Source: an uncultured Aliiroseovarius sp. (lineage in GTDB: Bacteria > Pseudomonadota > Alphaproteobacteria > Rhodobacterales > Rhodobacteraceae). From it: a DNA stretch of 64,000 nucleotides. How positions within the stretch are numbered: the first letter of the stretch is position 1; each line of letters starts with the position of its first letter. The notes under the pieces were generated by a model. The model saw only the letters and a program-made list of their open reading frames with translations. It made no database searches and was not told where the DNA came from. Below, piece by piece: positions 55,176 to 63,224 of this stretch. The translations under genes were made by a program, and so were the position numbers. The stretch spans positions 372,001 through 436,000 of the forward strand of contig NZ_CANMFT010000003.1 in the NCBI RefSeq assembly GCF_947497285.1, given 5' to 3'.

Positions 55176-56162
55176 ATGCCTGAACAGCTACTCTTTGCGA
55201 TGGAAGTCACCCTGAACGGCCTGATGGCCGGGGTGCTATATGCGCTTGTCGCGCTGGGGTTTGTCTTGATTTTCAAGGCCTCTGGCATCTTCAACTACGC
55301 TCAAGGTGTTATGGCGCTGTTCGCAGCACTGACGCTGGTGGGTATTCAACAAGGGCAGGTGCCTTTCGCCCATTTGATCAACGCGATCTTTGGCACCGAG
55401 GTGCATCATTTCCCATGGCAGGTTCCATCGCTGATCGCGATTGTGCTGGCTGCGGGGGTTATGATCCTGTTCGCCTGGATCGTCGAAAAATACGTCCTGC
55501 AACACCTGATCGGACAGCCTGACATTATCCTGTTCATGGCGACCATCGGACTGGCGTATTTCATGGAAGGTTTTGGCGACATCATGTGGGGATCGGATAT
55601 CAAGAAACTTGATGTCGGTCTGCCGCAGGGTATGAACGCCACCATAGATCAGGTCACCTTCGACTGGTTCGGCTATGGGTTCTTCATTGATAATCTGGAC
55701 ATCGTCGCGGCGATCGTCGCCTCGCTTTTGGTGGCCGCGCTGACGATTTTCTCGCAATACTCCAAGCAGGGCCGGGCGCTGCGCGCCGTGGCGGATGACC
55801 ACTCGGCAGCTTTGTCGGTTGGTATCTCGTTGCGCTTCATCTGGGTGCTGGTTTGGTCGATTGCAGGCTTCGTGGCCTTGGTCGCGGGCATCATGTGGGG
55901 CGCCAAGTCTGGCGTCCAGTTCAGCCTGTCGCTGATCGCACTGAAAGCCTTGCCGGTTTTGATGCTGGGCGGGTTTACCTCGATCCCCGGCGCCATCGTT
56001 GGCGGTCTGATCATCGGCGTGGGCGAGCAGCTGTTTGAATTCACCATCGGTCCCATGATCGGCGGCGCAACCCAGAACTGGTTCGCCTATGTGCTGGCAC
56101 TTATTTTCCTGATCTTCAGGCCCCAAGGCCTGTTTGGCGAAAAAATCATCGAGAGGGTCTGA
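55176..56162 (+). CDS. Branched-chain-type ABC permease (LivH-like)
   Basis: 328 residues, about eight helices, with GVLYALVALGFVLIFKASGIFNYAQG at the N-terminus and GRALRAVADDHSAALSVGI in the middle, typical of LivH permeases. It forms the channel with the next gene's product. Preceded by AAGGGGGG after the ATPase stop. Confidence 0.93.
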   Translation: MPEQLLFAMEVTLNGLMAGVLYALVALGFVLIFKASGIFNYAQGVMALFAALTLVGIQQGQVPFAHLINAIFGTEVHHFPWQVPSLIAIVLAAGVMILFAWIVEKYVLQHLIGQPDIILFMATIGLAYFMEGFGDIMWGSDIKKLDVGLPQGMNATIDQVTFDWFGYGFFIDNLDIVAAIVASLLVAALTIFSQYSKQGRALRAVADDHSAALSVGISLRFIWVLVWSIAGFVALVAGIMWGAKSGVQFSLSLIALKALPVLMLGGFTSIPGAIVGGLIIGVGEQLFEFTIGPMIGGATQNWFAYVLALIFLIFRPQGLFGEKIIERV

Positions 56163-56165
56163 TCC

Positions 56166-57242
56166 ATGTTTTACCGCGAAGCAGGTGACTTCAAAACGTC
56201 CTACCGTGACGACAGCCAGACCTTCCCGATCCGGCTGGATCGGATGGGCTATTACATCCTTATGTTCGTGGCCTTCTTGGTGGTCCCGTTCTTCATCAAC
56301 GACTATTGGGTCAACGCGGTCTTTGCGCCGTTCCTGATCTATGCGATTGCGGCGCTGGGCCTGAACATCCTGACCGGTTACGCCGGGCAGGTGTCGCTGG
56401 GCACCGGTGGCTTCATGGCTGTGGGGGCGTATGCCAGCTATAAGCTGATGACGAGCTTTCCAGAGGTCAGCATCCTGATCCACATCATACTTGCCGGCGG
56501 GATCACTGCGGTTGTGGGTGTGGCGTTTGGTTTGCCATCCTTGCGCATCAAGGGATTCTATCTGGCGGTGGCCACGCTGGCCGCACAGTTCTTCCTTGTG
56601 TGGGTCTTCAACAAGGTGCCGTGGTTTTACAACTATTCAGCATCGGGCCAGATCAACGCGCCTGAACGCTCTGTCTTCGGTGTCATCGTGACCGGCCCCA
56701 ATACCGAAGCCTGGGCGAAATACATGATCTGCCTCGTGTTTGTCGTGGTGCTGGCATGGGTGGCGCGCAACCTGACGCGCGGCATGATGGGCCGCAAATG
56801 GATGGGCATCCGTGATATGGATATCGCGGCCGAGATCATCGGGGTGAACCCCCTGATGGCCAAGATGTCGGCTTTTGCGGTATCGTCCTTTTTTGTTGGC
56901 ATTGCCGGAGCGCTGTTTTTCACGGTCTATCTTGGCGCGGCCGAAGCAGGCGAGGCCTTCGGGATCACCAAGTCGTTCCTGATCCTGTTCATGATCATCA
57001 TCGGTGGTCTGGGATCGATCTTCGGATCATTCGCAGGCGCGGCCTTTATGGTGCTTATGCCAGTGTTTTTGAAGAACGTGCTGGTGGGGGGACTTGGCTG
57101 GCCGACCGATCTGGCCGCGCATTTCGAGTTCATGATCGTGGGCGGCCTGATTGTCGTCTTCCTGATTGTGGAACCGCACGGTCTGGCGCAACTATGGCGC
57201 CTGACGAAAGAAAAACTGCGTCTGTGGCCCTTCCCGCACTAG
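56166..57242 (+). CDS. Branched-chain-type ABC permease (LivM-like)
   Basis: 358 residues with AIAALGLNILTGYAGQVSLGTGGF and the GRKWMGIRDMDIAAEIIGVN coupling loop, both characteristic of LivM. It starts 3 bases after livH-like. A pair of overlapping hairpins and the binding-protein gene follow. Confidence 0.93.
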   Translation: MFYREAGDFKTSYRDDSQTFPIRLDRMGYYILMFVAFLVVPFFINDYWVNAVFAPFLIYAIAALGLNILTGYAGQVSLGTGGFMAVGAYASYKLMTSFPEVSILIHIILAGGITAVVGVAFGLPSLRIKGFYLAVATLAAQFFLVWVFNKVPWFYNYSASGQINAPERSVFGVIVTGPNTEAWAKYMICLVFVVVLAWVARNLTRGMMGRKWMGIRDMDIAAEIIGVNPLMAKMSAFAVSSFFVGIAGALFFTVYLGAAEAGEAFGITKSFLILFMIIIGGLGSIFGSFAGAAFMVLMPVFLKNVLVGGLGWPTDLAAHFEFMIVGGLIVVFLIVEPHGLAQLWRLTKEKLRLWPFPH

Positions 57243-57263
57243 GGCCCGCGCAACTCATCTTAT

Positions 57264-57312
57264 CCTCTGAACCAATGAGGAAACGGTTCAGAGGGTCAAA
57301 GCAATGTGACCC
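57264..57312 (+). promoter_or_regulatory. Two overlapping, mutually exclusive hairpins before the binding-protein gene
   Basis: CCTCTGAACC (57264-57273) pairs with GGTTCAGAGG (57285-57294), a perfect 10-bp stem. GGGTCA (57293-57298) pairs with TGACCC (57307-57312). The stems share G57293-57294, so full forms of both cannot coexist. Such a switch could govern how much transcript reaches the binding-protein gene starting at 57353. Confidence 0.5.
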
Positions 57313-57352
57313 GCAACGGGCACGAAAATTTGCTAATCTAGGGAGGAAGCAA

Positions 57353-58639
57353 ATGAAATACTCGAAACTCGCAGCAGCCAGTGTTACGGCGCTTATGGTG
57401 GCAACTCCGGTCCTTGCGGATCTGGTGTTCCCCTCGCTCAGCTACCGGACTGGTCCTTACGCCGCAGGCGGCATCCCCTATGCGGATGGCTTTGCGGATT
57501 ACTTCACTCTGCTGAACGAACGTGACGGCGGCATCGGTGGCGTGATGACATCAGCCCCAGAATGTGAGACGGCTTATAACACCGAAAAAGGCGTCGAATG
57601 CTACGAAGCCACCAAAGGTCAAGGCGCGCTGGCTTATAACCCGCTGTCGACCGGCATCACCTATCAGCTGATCCCGAAAGTGACGGCAGACGACATTCCG
57701 CTTTACACGCCCGGTTATGGCCGCACGTCGGCTGCAAACGGCAAAGTGTTCAGCCACGTGTTCAACTTCCCCGCCAACTACTGGAATGCAGCCTCGCTCG
57801 CTGTGAACCACCTGAAAGAGGTTAGCGGTGGCGATCTGGCGGGCAAGAAAATCGCGCTGGTCTATCACAACTCGGCTTACGGTAAAGAACCGATCCGCAC
57901 GCTGGAAGGTCTGGCTGAAAAGCACGGCTTTGAGCTTGTGACACTTCCGGTCGATCACCCCGGGCAGGAACAGAAAGCGCAATGGCTGCAAATCCGCCGC
58001 GAGCGTCCTGATTTCGTTATGATGTGGGGCTGGGGCGTGATGAACCAGGTTGCCATTCAGGAAGCTGCCAACATCCGCTTCCCGATGGAAAACTTCATCG
58101 GCGTTTGGTGGTCGGGTGGAGACCATGACGTTTCTCCCGCCGGTGACGCAGCCACGGGTTACAAGGCTGTGACCTTCCATGGTGTTGGATCGGACTATCC
58201 GGTTTTTGCTGATATCCAAAAGCATGTTGTGGATGCAGGTAAGGCAGCCGGCAATGGCGACAACATCGGCAAGGCCCTTTACAACCGCGGTGTCTATGCC
58301 GCGATGTTGCTGGCTGAATCCGCCAAGAAGGCACAGGAAATCCACGGCACGCCGGACATCACGTCATCCATGATGCGTGACGGTATGGAAGCTCTGGAAA
58401 TCACCGAAGCCCGGATGACTGAACTTGGTATGCCCGGATTTGGCCCCGAATTCACCGTCAGCTGTGAAAACCACGGTGGCCCCGGCACGGGTGCGATCCA
58501 GCAATGGGACGCAGCCGCTGGCACCTGGTCGCTGATTTCAGACTTCGGTCCGTCGGATATGGATGTGATCCAACCTTTGATCGACGAAGACTCGGCCGCT
58601 TATGCCGCCGAGAACAACATCGAAGAACGCTGCAACTAA
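57353..58639 (+). CDS. Branched-chain-type ABC substrate-binding protein (LivK-like)
   Basis: 428 residues with a signal peptide (MKYSKLAAASVTALMVATPVLA), then a periplasmic-binding fold I domain (DGFADYFTLLNERDGGIGGV). The ATG at 57353 follows GGGAGGAAG. Several Cys (PECETAY, VECYEA, TVSCENHG, EERCN) suggest disulfides. Paired with two CoA ligases, its ligand is more likely a carboxylic acid than a branched-chain amino acid. Confidence 0.92.
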   Translation: MKYSKLAAASVTALMVATPVLADLVFPSLSYRTGPYAAGGIPYADGFADYFTLLNERDGGIGGVMTSAPECETAYNTEKGVECYEATKGQGALAYNPLSTGITYQLIPKVTADDIPLYTPGYGRTSAANGKVFSHVFNFPANYWNAASLAVNHLKEVSGGDLAGKKIALVYHNSAYGKEPIRTLEGLAEKHGFELVTLPVDHPGQEQKAQWLQIRRERPDFVMMWGWGVMNQVAIQEAANIRFPMENFIGVWWSGGDHDVSPAGDAATGYKAVTFHGVGSDYPVFADIQKHVVDAGKAAGNGDNIGKALYNRGVYAAMLLAESAKKAQEIHGTPDITSSMMRDGMEALEITEARMTELGMPGFGPEFTVSCENHGGPGTGAIQQWDAAAGTWSLISDFGPSDMDVIQPLIDEDSAAYAAENNIEERCN

Positions 58640-58657
58640 GCCGCGTGCATGACCTTT

Positions 58658-58681
58658 CGTCCGGGCCGTCTGGCCCGGACG
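58658..58681 (+). other. Intercistronic hairpin after the binding-protein gene
   Basis: CGTCCGGGCC (58658-58667) pairs perfectly with GGCCCGGACG (58672-58681) over a 4-base loop. No T-run follows. It resembles the hairpin at 2126-2156, which also follows a binding-protein gene. Confidence 0.7.
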
Positions 58682-58716
58682 ATCCCCGAACAACGAACAC
58701 AGACAGGACGACCGAT

Positions 58717-59553
58717 ATGCTGGACGCCGAGAAGACTACCGAAATTGCAGGTGAGAACCTTTTGGAGGTCAACAACATCGAGGTGATCTATAATCACGTG
58801 ATCCTTGTGTTGAAGGGCGTCAGCCTGCATGTGCCGAAAGGTGGCATTACAGCCATTCTGGGCGGCAACGGCGCGGGCAAGACAACCACGCTGAAAGCCA
58901 TATCGAACTTGCTTCAATCCGAACGGGGCGAAGTCACCAAAGGCTCGATCCTGCACAAGAATGAAAACGTCGCCGATCTGGGCCCGTCCGAGCTGGTCAA
59001 GCGCGGCGTTATCCAGGTGATGGAAGGCCGTCGCTGCTTTGAACACCTGACCGTCGAAGAAAACCTGTTGACGGGCGCCTACACCCGCACGGACGGCAAA
59101 GGCGCGATCGCTGCTGATCTTGAGATGGTCTATGAATATTTCCCCCGCGTCCGCGAGCGCCGCAAAAGTCAGGCGGGCTATACCTCGGGCGGTGAGCAGC
59201 AGATGGTGGCGATGGGTCGCGCGCTGATGTCGCGCCCCGAGATGATCTTGTTGGACGAGCCGTCCATGGGCCTCGCCCCTCAGTTGGTCGAACAGATCTT
59301 CGAGATTGTAAAAAAAGTGAACGAAAATGAAGGCGTGACCTTCTTGTTGGCTGAACAAAACACCAACGTGGCCCTGCGTTATGCGCATTACGGCTACATT
59401 CTGGAAAACGGTCGCATTGTGATGGACGGCCCCGCCGCTGAATTGCGCGAAAACCCGGATGTGAAAGAGTTCTATCTTGGCATGTCGGATGAGGGGCGCA
59501 AGAGCTTCCGGGATGTGCGGTCCTATCGCCGCCGGAAGCGTTGGTTGGCCTGA
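58717..59553 (+). CDS. Branched-chain-type ABC transporter ATPase (LivF-like)
   Basis: 278 residues with Walker A GGNGAGKTTTLK, signature YTSGGEQQMVAMGRALM, and Walker B MILLDEPSMGLAP. The C-terminus is slightly long and basic (SFRDVRSYRRRKRWL). It completes the importer with the LivG-like partner. Confidence 0.93.
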   Translation: MLDAEKTTEIAGENLLEVNNIEVIYNHVILVLKGVSLHVPKGGITAILGGNGAGKTTTLKAISNLLQSERGEVTKGSILHKNENVADLGPSELVKRGVIQVMEGRRCFEHLTVEENLLTGAYTRTDGKGAIAADLEMVYEYFPRVRERRKSQAGYTSGGEQQMVAMGRALMSRPEMILLDEPSMGLAPQLVEQIFEIVKKVNENEGVTFLLAEQNTNVALRYAHYGYILENGRIVMDGPAAELRENPDVKEFYLGMSDEGRKSFRDVRSYRRRKRWLA

Positions 59554-59648
59554 TGCACCTGAAAACTGGGCATAAATCCTCGTCGCGTTGCGCGTCGATG
59601 GCTGCTTTGCGGCCTGATTGTCGGCGGAGCCGCGTTCGGCAGCCGGTG

Positions 59649-60440
59649 TCAGGCGACCTTGGTGCGCAGGGCATCAAGCTCAGCCAGCGCCGCACTGCGG
59701 TCTTTTGGACTGGCCGGGCGCATCGACACGACCTGCGTACGGTCCTGTGCGGTGACGTCCGCCATTCCATAACCGACCTGACCCAGAGCGTAGCTCAGGC
59801 GCAGGCGTTTGGCGGCGCGCGATTGGCTCAGCCACGCGTCTTGCTCGACTCGCAGATGTGCGGTGTTGATCAGGAAAAACCACTTTCTGCCGGTGTCTTC
59901 CAAGGCCGCTGCCAAGGTGCCGTAAACCACGTCGACATCCCCCGAATGGCGCAACGTCAGCCCCGACAGGTCGATTTCGGCAACACGAGTTTCGGTGTCC
60001 AGCACAAGGCGCTCGGAGATGTCGGACGCATCATATTGCGCGGTCCGATCCAGCTTGCGCAACCGTTGGGACGGCAGTTGCGCCAGCCGGGCCAGCGCCG
60101 CGTCGCGGGTTGTAAACAGGTTAGGATTGAACGCGTCCGTGCCCGCCGTGCGAGCAAGCTCGGCGCGGGTAATGTCGCTGGCATCCACTTTGACGATGCC
60201 TTGGCTGTGCGCTTTGCTCAGCGCTTTGCCGCGCTGACGTTGTGCCGTCCAAGCAAAGCTGTCGACGCGCATGCCTGTGACATCCAGCAGCATGAACCAT
60301 TTGTCCTCACCTGTCGCGCTGATCGCTGTGAGGATCTGATCGTAGGCTGCGTTGACGTCGGCCGAGTTGCCAAGGCGAAGGGTCGTGAAGTCGACCTCCA
60401 TCACTTGGGTGGCGTGGTCGAAGCGAATGCGGTTGGTCAT
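59649..60440 (-). CDS. Tandem-duplicated protein of unknown function
   Basis: About 263 residues from the ATG at 60440 (60449 also possible). Two copies of an approximately 85-residue unit are visible: one begins VMEVDFTTLRLGNSADVNAA and contains KWFMLLDVTGMRVDSFAW, the other begins VAEIDLSGLTLRHSGDVDVV and contains KWFFLINTAHLRVEQDAW. The alternation of strands and helices resembles an STAS/SpoIIAA-like fold, but I do not recognise the family. It lies antisense between livF-like and the PaaK-like ligase, inside the uptake cluster. Confidence 0.75.
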   Translation of the reverse strand: MTNRIRFDHATQVMEVDFTTLRLGNSADVNAAYDQILTAISATGEDKWFMLLDVTGMRVDSFAWTAQRQRGKALSKAHSQGIVKVDASDITRAELARTAGTDAFNPNLFTTRDAALARLAQLPSQRLRKLDRTAQYDASDISERLVLDTETRVAEIDLSGLTLRHSGDVDVVYGTLAAALEDTGRKWFFLINTAHLRVEQDAWLSQSRAAKRLRLSYALGQVGYGMADVTAQDRTQVVSMRPASPKDRSAALAELDALRTKVA

Positions 60441-60576
60441 GTCGATCATGATGCGCGGACTCTTGCTGCGTTGCGGCAAATTATAGAACGTCGCCCCCAT
60501 CGTATACAATTGCATGCAGTGCATAGCGGGGTTTCGCCTCGCTCAATGCTCAGTTCTTCTGAAAAGGGTTTCGACC

Positions 60577-61797
60577 ATGCCTGATTATTATGACGCCCTG
60601 GAAAACCGTTCCGCAGATGCCCGCATGGCTGACATTGCAAAGGCGCTGCCCCTGCAGATCGCCCGTGCCAAGGGGCTGCAAGGTTACCGAGCCAGCTTTG
60701 CCGATGTGGATCCAGCACGCATCACAAGTGTCGAGGCGTTGGTTTCGCTGCCCGTCCTGCGCAAATCCGAGATTGGAAAGGCGCAAGCCGCCGACGGTCC
60801 TCTTGGCGGGTTCGGTGGGCTGGCAACGCATGAGTTTTCTCATATTTTTCAAAGTCCCGGCCCGATTTACGAACCGGGTGGCGTTGGGCATGACTGGTGG
60901 CGAATGGGACGGTTCCTGAACGCCTGTGGAATCGGAAAAGGCGATATCGTTCAGAACTGTTTTGGATACCACCTGACCCCGGCTGGCATGATCTTTGAAA
61001 ACGGCGCGCGGGCTGTCGGCGCAGCGGTTGTCCCCGCCGGTGTGGGCCAGACCGAGCTGCAAGTGCGCGCCGCCGCAGATATCGGCACAACGGCCTATGC
61101 GGGCACACCGGACTATCTGAAGGTCATTCTGGACCGCGCAGATGCTGATGGAGTGAAGCTGAAGATCACCAAAGCGGCCGTCGGAGGAGGGGCGTTGTTC
61201 CCCAGCCTGCGAAGCGAATATGCCGATCGTGGTATCACTTGCCTGCAAAGCTACGCCACAGCCGACCTTGGCAACATCGCGTATGAAAGTGCTGCGATGG
61301 AGGGCATGATCGTTGACGAAGGAGTGATCGTGGAAATCGTGCGACCCGGCACGGGTGATCCTGTCGCACCGGGCGAAGTGGGCGAGGTTGTCGTGACGAC
61401 GCTAAACCCTGACTATCCGCTGATCCGCTTTGCCACAGGTGATCTGTCGGCAGTTTTGCCGGGCACCAGCCCCTGCGGGCGCACGAATATGCGCATCAAG
61501 GGATGGATGGGGCGCGCCGATCAAACCGCCAAGATCAAGGGTATGTTCGTGCGTCCTGAGCAAGTTGCGGATTTGGTCGCAAAACATGCCGACGTGACCA
61601 AGGCGCGCGTGATTGCGACCCGCGACGGCGAGATGGACGCAATGACGGTTCAGATCGAAACCGACGCAACGGACCCAGCGCCCTATGCAAAGTCGGTGGT
61701 CGAAACACTAAAGTTAAAAGCCCGGATCGAGATCGTTTCCAAGGGCAGTTTGCCGAATGACGGCAAAGTCATCGACGATCAAAGGGTCTACGACTAG
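60577..61797 (+). CDS. Phenylacetate-CoA ligase-like AMP-binding enzyme
   Basis: 406 residues. The PaaK-type pattern is visible: an N-terminal region with SLPVLRKSEIG, then LQSYATADLGNIAYES and GWMGRADQTAKIKGMFVRPEQV in the C-terminal lid. PaaK-like enzymes make aryl- or arylacetyl-CoA. The ATG at 60577 has AAAAGGG upstream. Together with the acyl-CoA synthetase and importer it suggests activation of an imported aromatic or aliphatic acid. Confidence 0.85.
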   Translation: MPDYYDALENRSADARMADIAKALPLQIARAKGLQGYRASFADVDPARITSVEALVSLPVLRKSEIGKAQAADGPLGGFGGLATHEFSHIFQSPGPIYEPGGVGHDWWRMGRFLNACGIGKGDIVQNCFGYHLTPAGMIFENGARAVGAAVVPAGVGQTELQVRAAADIGTTAYAGTPDYLKVILDRADADGVKLKITKAAVGGGALFPSLRSEYADRGITCLQSYATADLGNIAYESAAMEGMIVDEGVIVEIVRPGTGDPVAPGEVGEVVVTTLNPDYPLIRFATGDLSAVLPGTSPCGRTNMRIKGWMGRADQTAKIKGMFVRPEQVADLVAKHADVTKARVIATRDGEMDAMTVQIETDATDPAPYAKSVVETLKLKARIEIVSKGSLPNDGKVIDDQRVYD

Positions 61798-61814
61798 AAC
61801 AGGTTCCTTCCGGG

Positions 61815-61848
61815 AAAGGGGCTGAGGCAGCAATGCTTCAGCCCTTTT
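61815..61848 (+). terminator. Terminator after the PaaK-like gene
   Basis: AAAGGGGCTGA (61815-61825) pairs with TCAGCCCCTTT (61838-61848), followed by TCTTTT. It is a strong intrinsic terminator 18 bases after the stop. Confidence 0.88.
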
Positions 61849-61880
61849 CTTTTGGCAAACCACCGAATGGAAAGAAAAAA

Positions 61881-61897
61881 GCCGCCCAGAAGGCGGC
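61881..61897 (-). terminator. rpmJ terminator
   Basis: GCCGCC (61881-61886) pairs with GGCGGC (61892-61897); on the minus strand a TTTTTTCTTT tract follows. It lies 27 bases past the rpmJ stop. Confidence 0.85.
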
Positions 61898-61923
61898 CAT
61901 TTCTTTTTCGCTGCTGATGCGAC

Positions 61924-62049
61924 TTAGCCTTGACGGGCTTTGAAGCGGCGTTGCGTTTTGTTGATCACGTAAACGCGGCCTTTACGGCGCACCACGCGGC
62001 AATCGCGGTGGCGGTTTTTCAGCGAGCGGAGCGAGTTGCGGACTTTCAT
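61924..62049 (-). CDS. rpmJ: 50S ribosomal protein L36
   Basis: 41 residues, [20 protein letters not shown] onward, with [16 protein letters not shown] at the end. This is the longer, proteobacterial L36 form without the full zinc ribbon (only one Cys visible). GAAGGAGAA lies upstream. It stands alone between a CoA-ligase gene and a tRNA gene. Confidence 0.95.
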   Translation of the reverse strand: MKVRNSLRSLKNRHRDCRVVRRKGRVYVINKTQRRFKARQG

Positions 62050-62130
62050 GGTCCTTCTCCTTCAACGCGGCGCTGCGGTTGCGCCTAAGCTACATTTTGC
62101 CGTCTGACCATAGGGTCATATGGCGGTTCA

Positions 62131-62205
62131 TGGTGGGCGATACTGGGATCGAACCAGTGACCCCTTCGATGTCAACGAAGTGCTCTACCGCTGAGCTAAT
62201 CGCCC
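62131..62205 (-). tRNA. tRNA-Val (anticodon GAC)
   Basis: A full cloverleaf on the minus strand: acceptor GGGCGAT/ATCGCCC, D-arm GCTCAGCGGTAGAGC, anticodon stem CTTCG/CGAAG with loop TTGACAT (GAC at 62171-62173), and T-arm CTGGTTCGATCCCAG. The CCA end is encoded (62131-62133). Confidence 0.95.
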
Positions 62206-62361
62206 TGAATTTCATTTCAAACCAGTCAATATGACCAATCCAAAAAACGCGACGCGGGAAAACCCGCGCCTGTTCGCGGTTCTATAAAAGGAGTCGGGGT
62301 CGTGCGCAAGGGCTTTTGGTGAGAGATTTTTTCGCTTTATAAGTGGTATGGAGGAGACTGC

Positions 62362-63222
62362 ATGTTGATACCGCCCTACGCGCTGACACTGCCCAAGATA
62401 CGCGACACAAGTGTCGTGTTTGCGTCGCCTCATAGCGGGCGCCGCTATCCTTTGGCGTTCGTGAAGGGCAGCTTGTTGGATGAACGCACGATCCGCTCGT
62501 CGGAAGATGCGTTTGTCGATCAGCTCTATGCGGCCGCACCTGACCATGGCGCACCTCTTTTGGCGGCAACGACGCCACGCGCCTATGTCGATCTGAACCG
62601 CGGTGCCGAGGAGTTGGACCCGGCCGTCATCAACGGATTGCGGCGGGTTGATCACAACCCACGCGTGGCGTCGGGACTGGGCGTCATTCCACGCGTTGTC
62701 GCTGGCGGCCGCGCCATTTATCGCGGCAAGATGTCGTTGGGTGACGCGCAAACGCGGCTGGCAGACCACTGGCGCCCCTATCACGCAGCGCTGCAGTCCT
62801 TGCTGCAAGACAGCACAGATGCCTTTGGCGAGGCAATCTTGATCGACTGCCATTCGATGCCGCACGAGGCCGTCACCAGTCTGTCCAAAGGGTGGGCGCA
62901 AAGTCCCGAGGTCGTTCTGGGCGACCGGTTCGGGGCTTCTGCCTCATCCGAGGTCGTCAGCCATGTTGAAGAGGCCTTCAAACGTGCCGGGTTCCGGACC
63001 TCGCGCAACACACCGTTTGCCGGGGCTTATATGGCGCAGCATTACGGGCGCCCATCGCGCAACCAACATGTGGTTCAGGTCGAAATCGACCGTGCCCTAT
63101 ACATGAACGAACGGTTGATCCGACCCAATCGGGATTTTCATGAAATCCAACAGCGGCTGGCCATGGTGATCAAGGAAATAGCCGCGTTCGGTCAGCAGGA
63201 TCGGGCGCTCGCCGCAGAATAG
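62362..63222 (+). CDS. N-formylglutamate amidohydrolase
   Basis: 286 residues with FASPHSGRRYP (zinc-binding His), SSEDAFVDQLY, YVDLNRGAEELDP and LIDCHSMPHE, all typical of the N-formylglutamate amidohydrolase family. The enzyme releases glutamate and formate, as in the last step of one histidine degradation route. GGAGGA precedes the ATG at 62362. No hut genes are adjacent, so the physiological substrate is not fixed. Confidence 0.9.
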   Translation: MLIPPYALTLPKIRDTSVVFASPHSGRRYPLAFVKGSLLDERTIRSSEDAFVDQLYAAAPDHGAPLLAATTPRAYVDLNRGAEELDPAVINGLRRVDHNPRVASGLGVIPRVVAGGRAIYRGKMSLGDAQTRLADHWRPYHAALQSLLQDSTDAFGEAILIDCHSMPHEAVTSLSKGWAQSPEVVLGDRFGASASSEVVSHVEEAFKRAGFRTSRNTPFAGAYMAQHYGRPSRNQHVVQVEIDRALYMNERLIRPNRDFHEIQQRLAMVIKEIAAFGQQDRALAAE

Positions 63223-63224
63223 CT

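Noticed and set aside
55236-56483. A 415-codon minus-strand frame opposite the Liv permeases
   Set aside because: The translation is almost entirely Asp, His, Gln and Arg runs, typical of reading hydrophobic helices in reverse.
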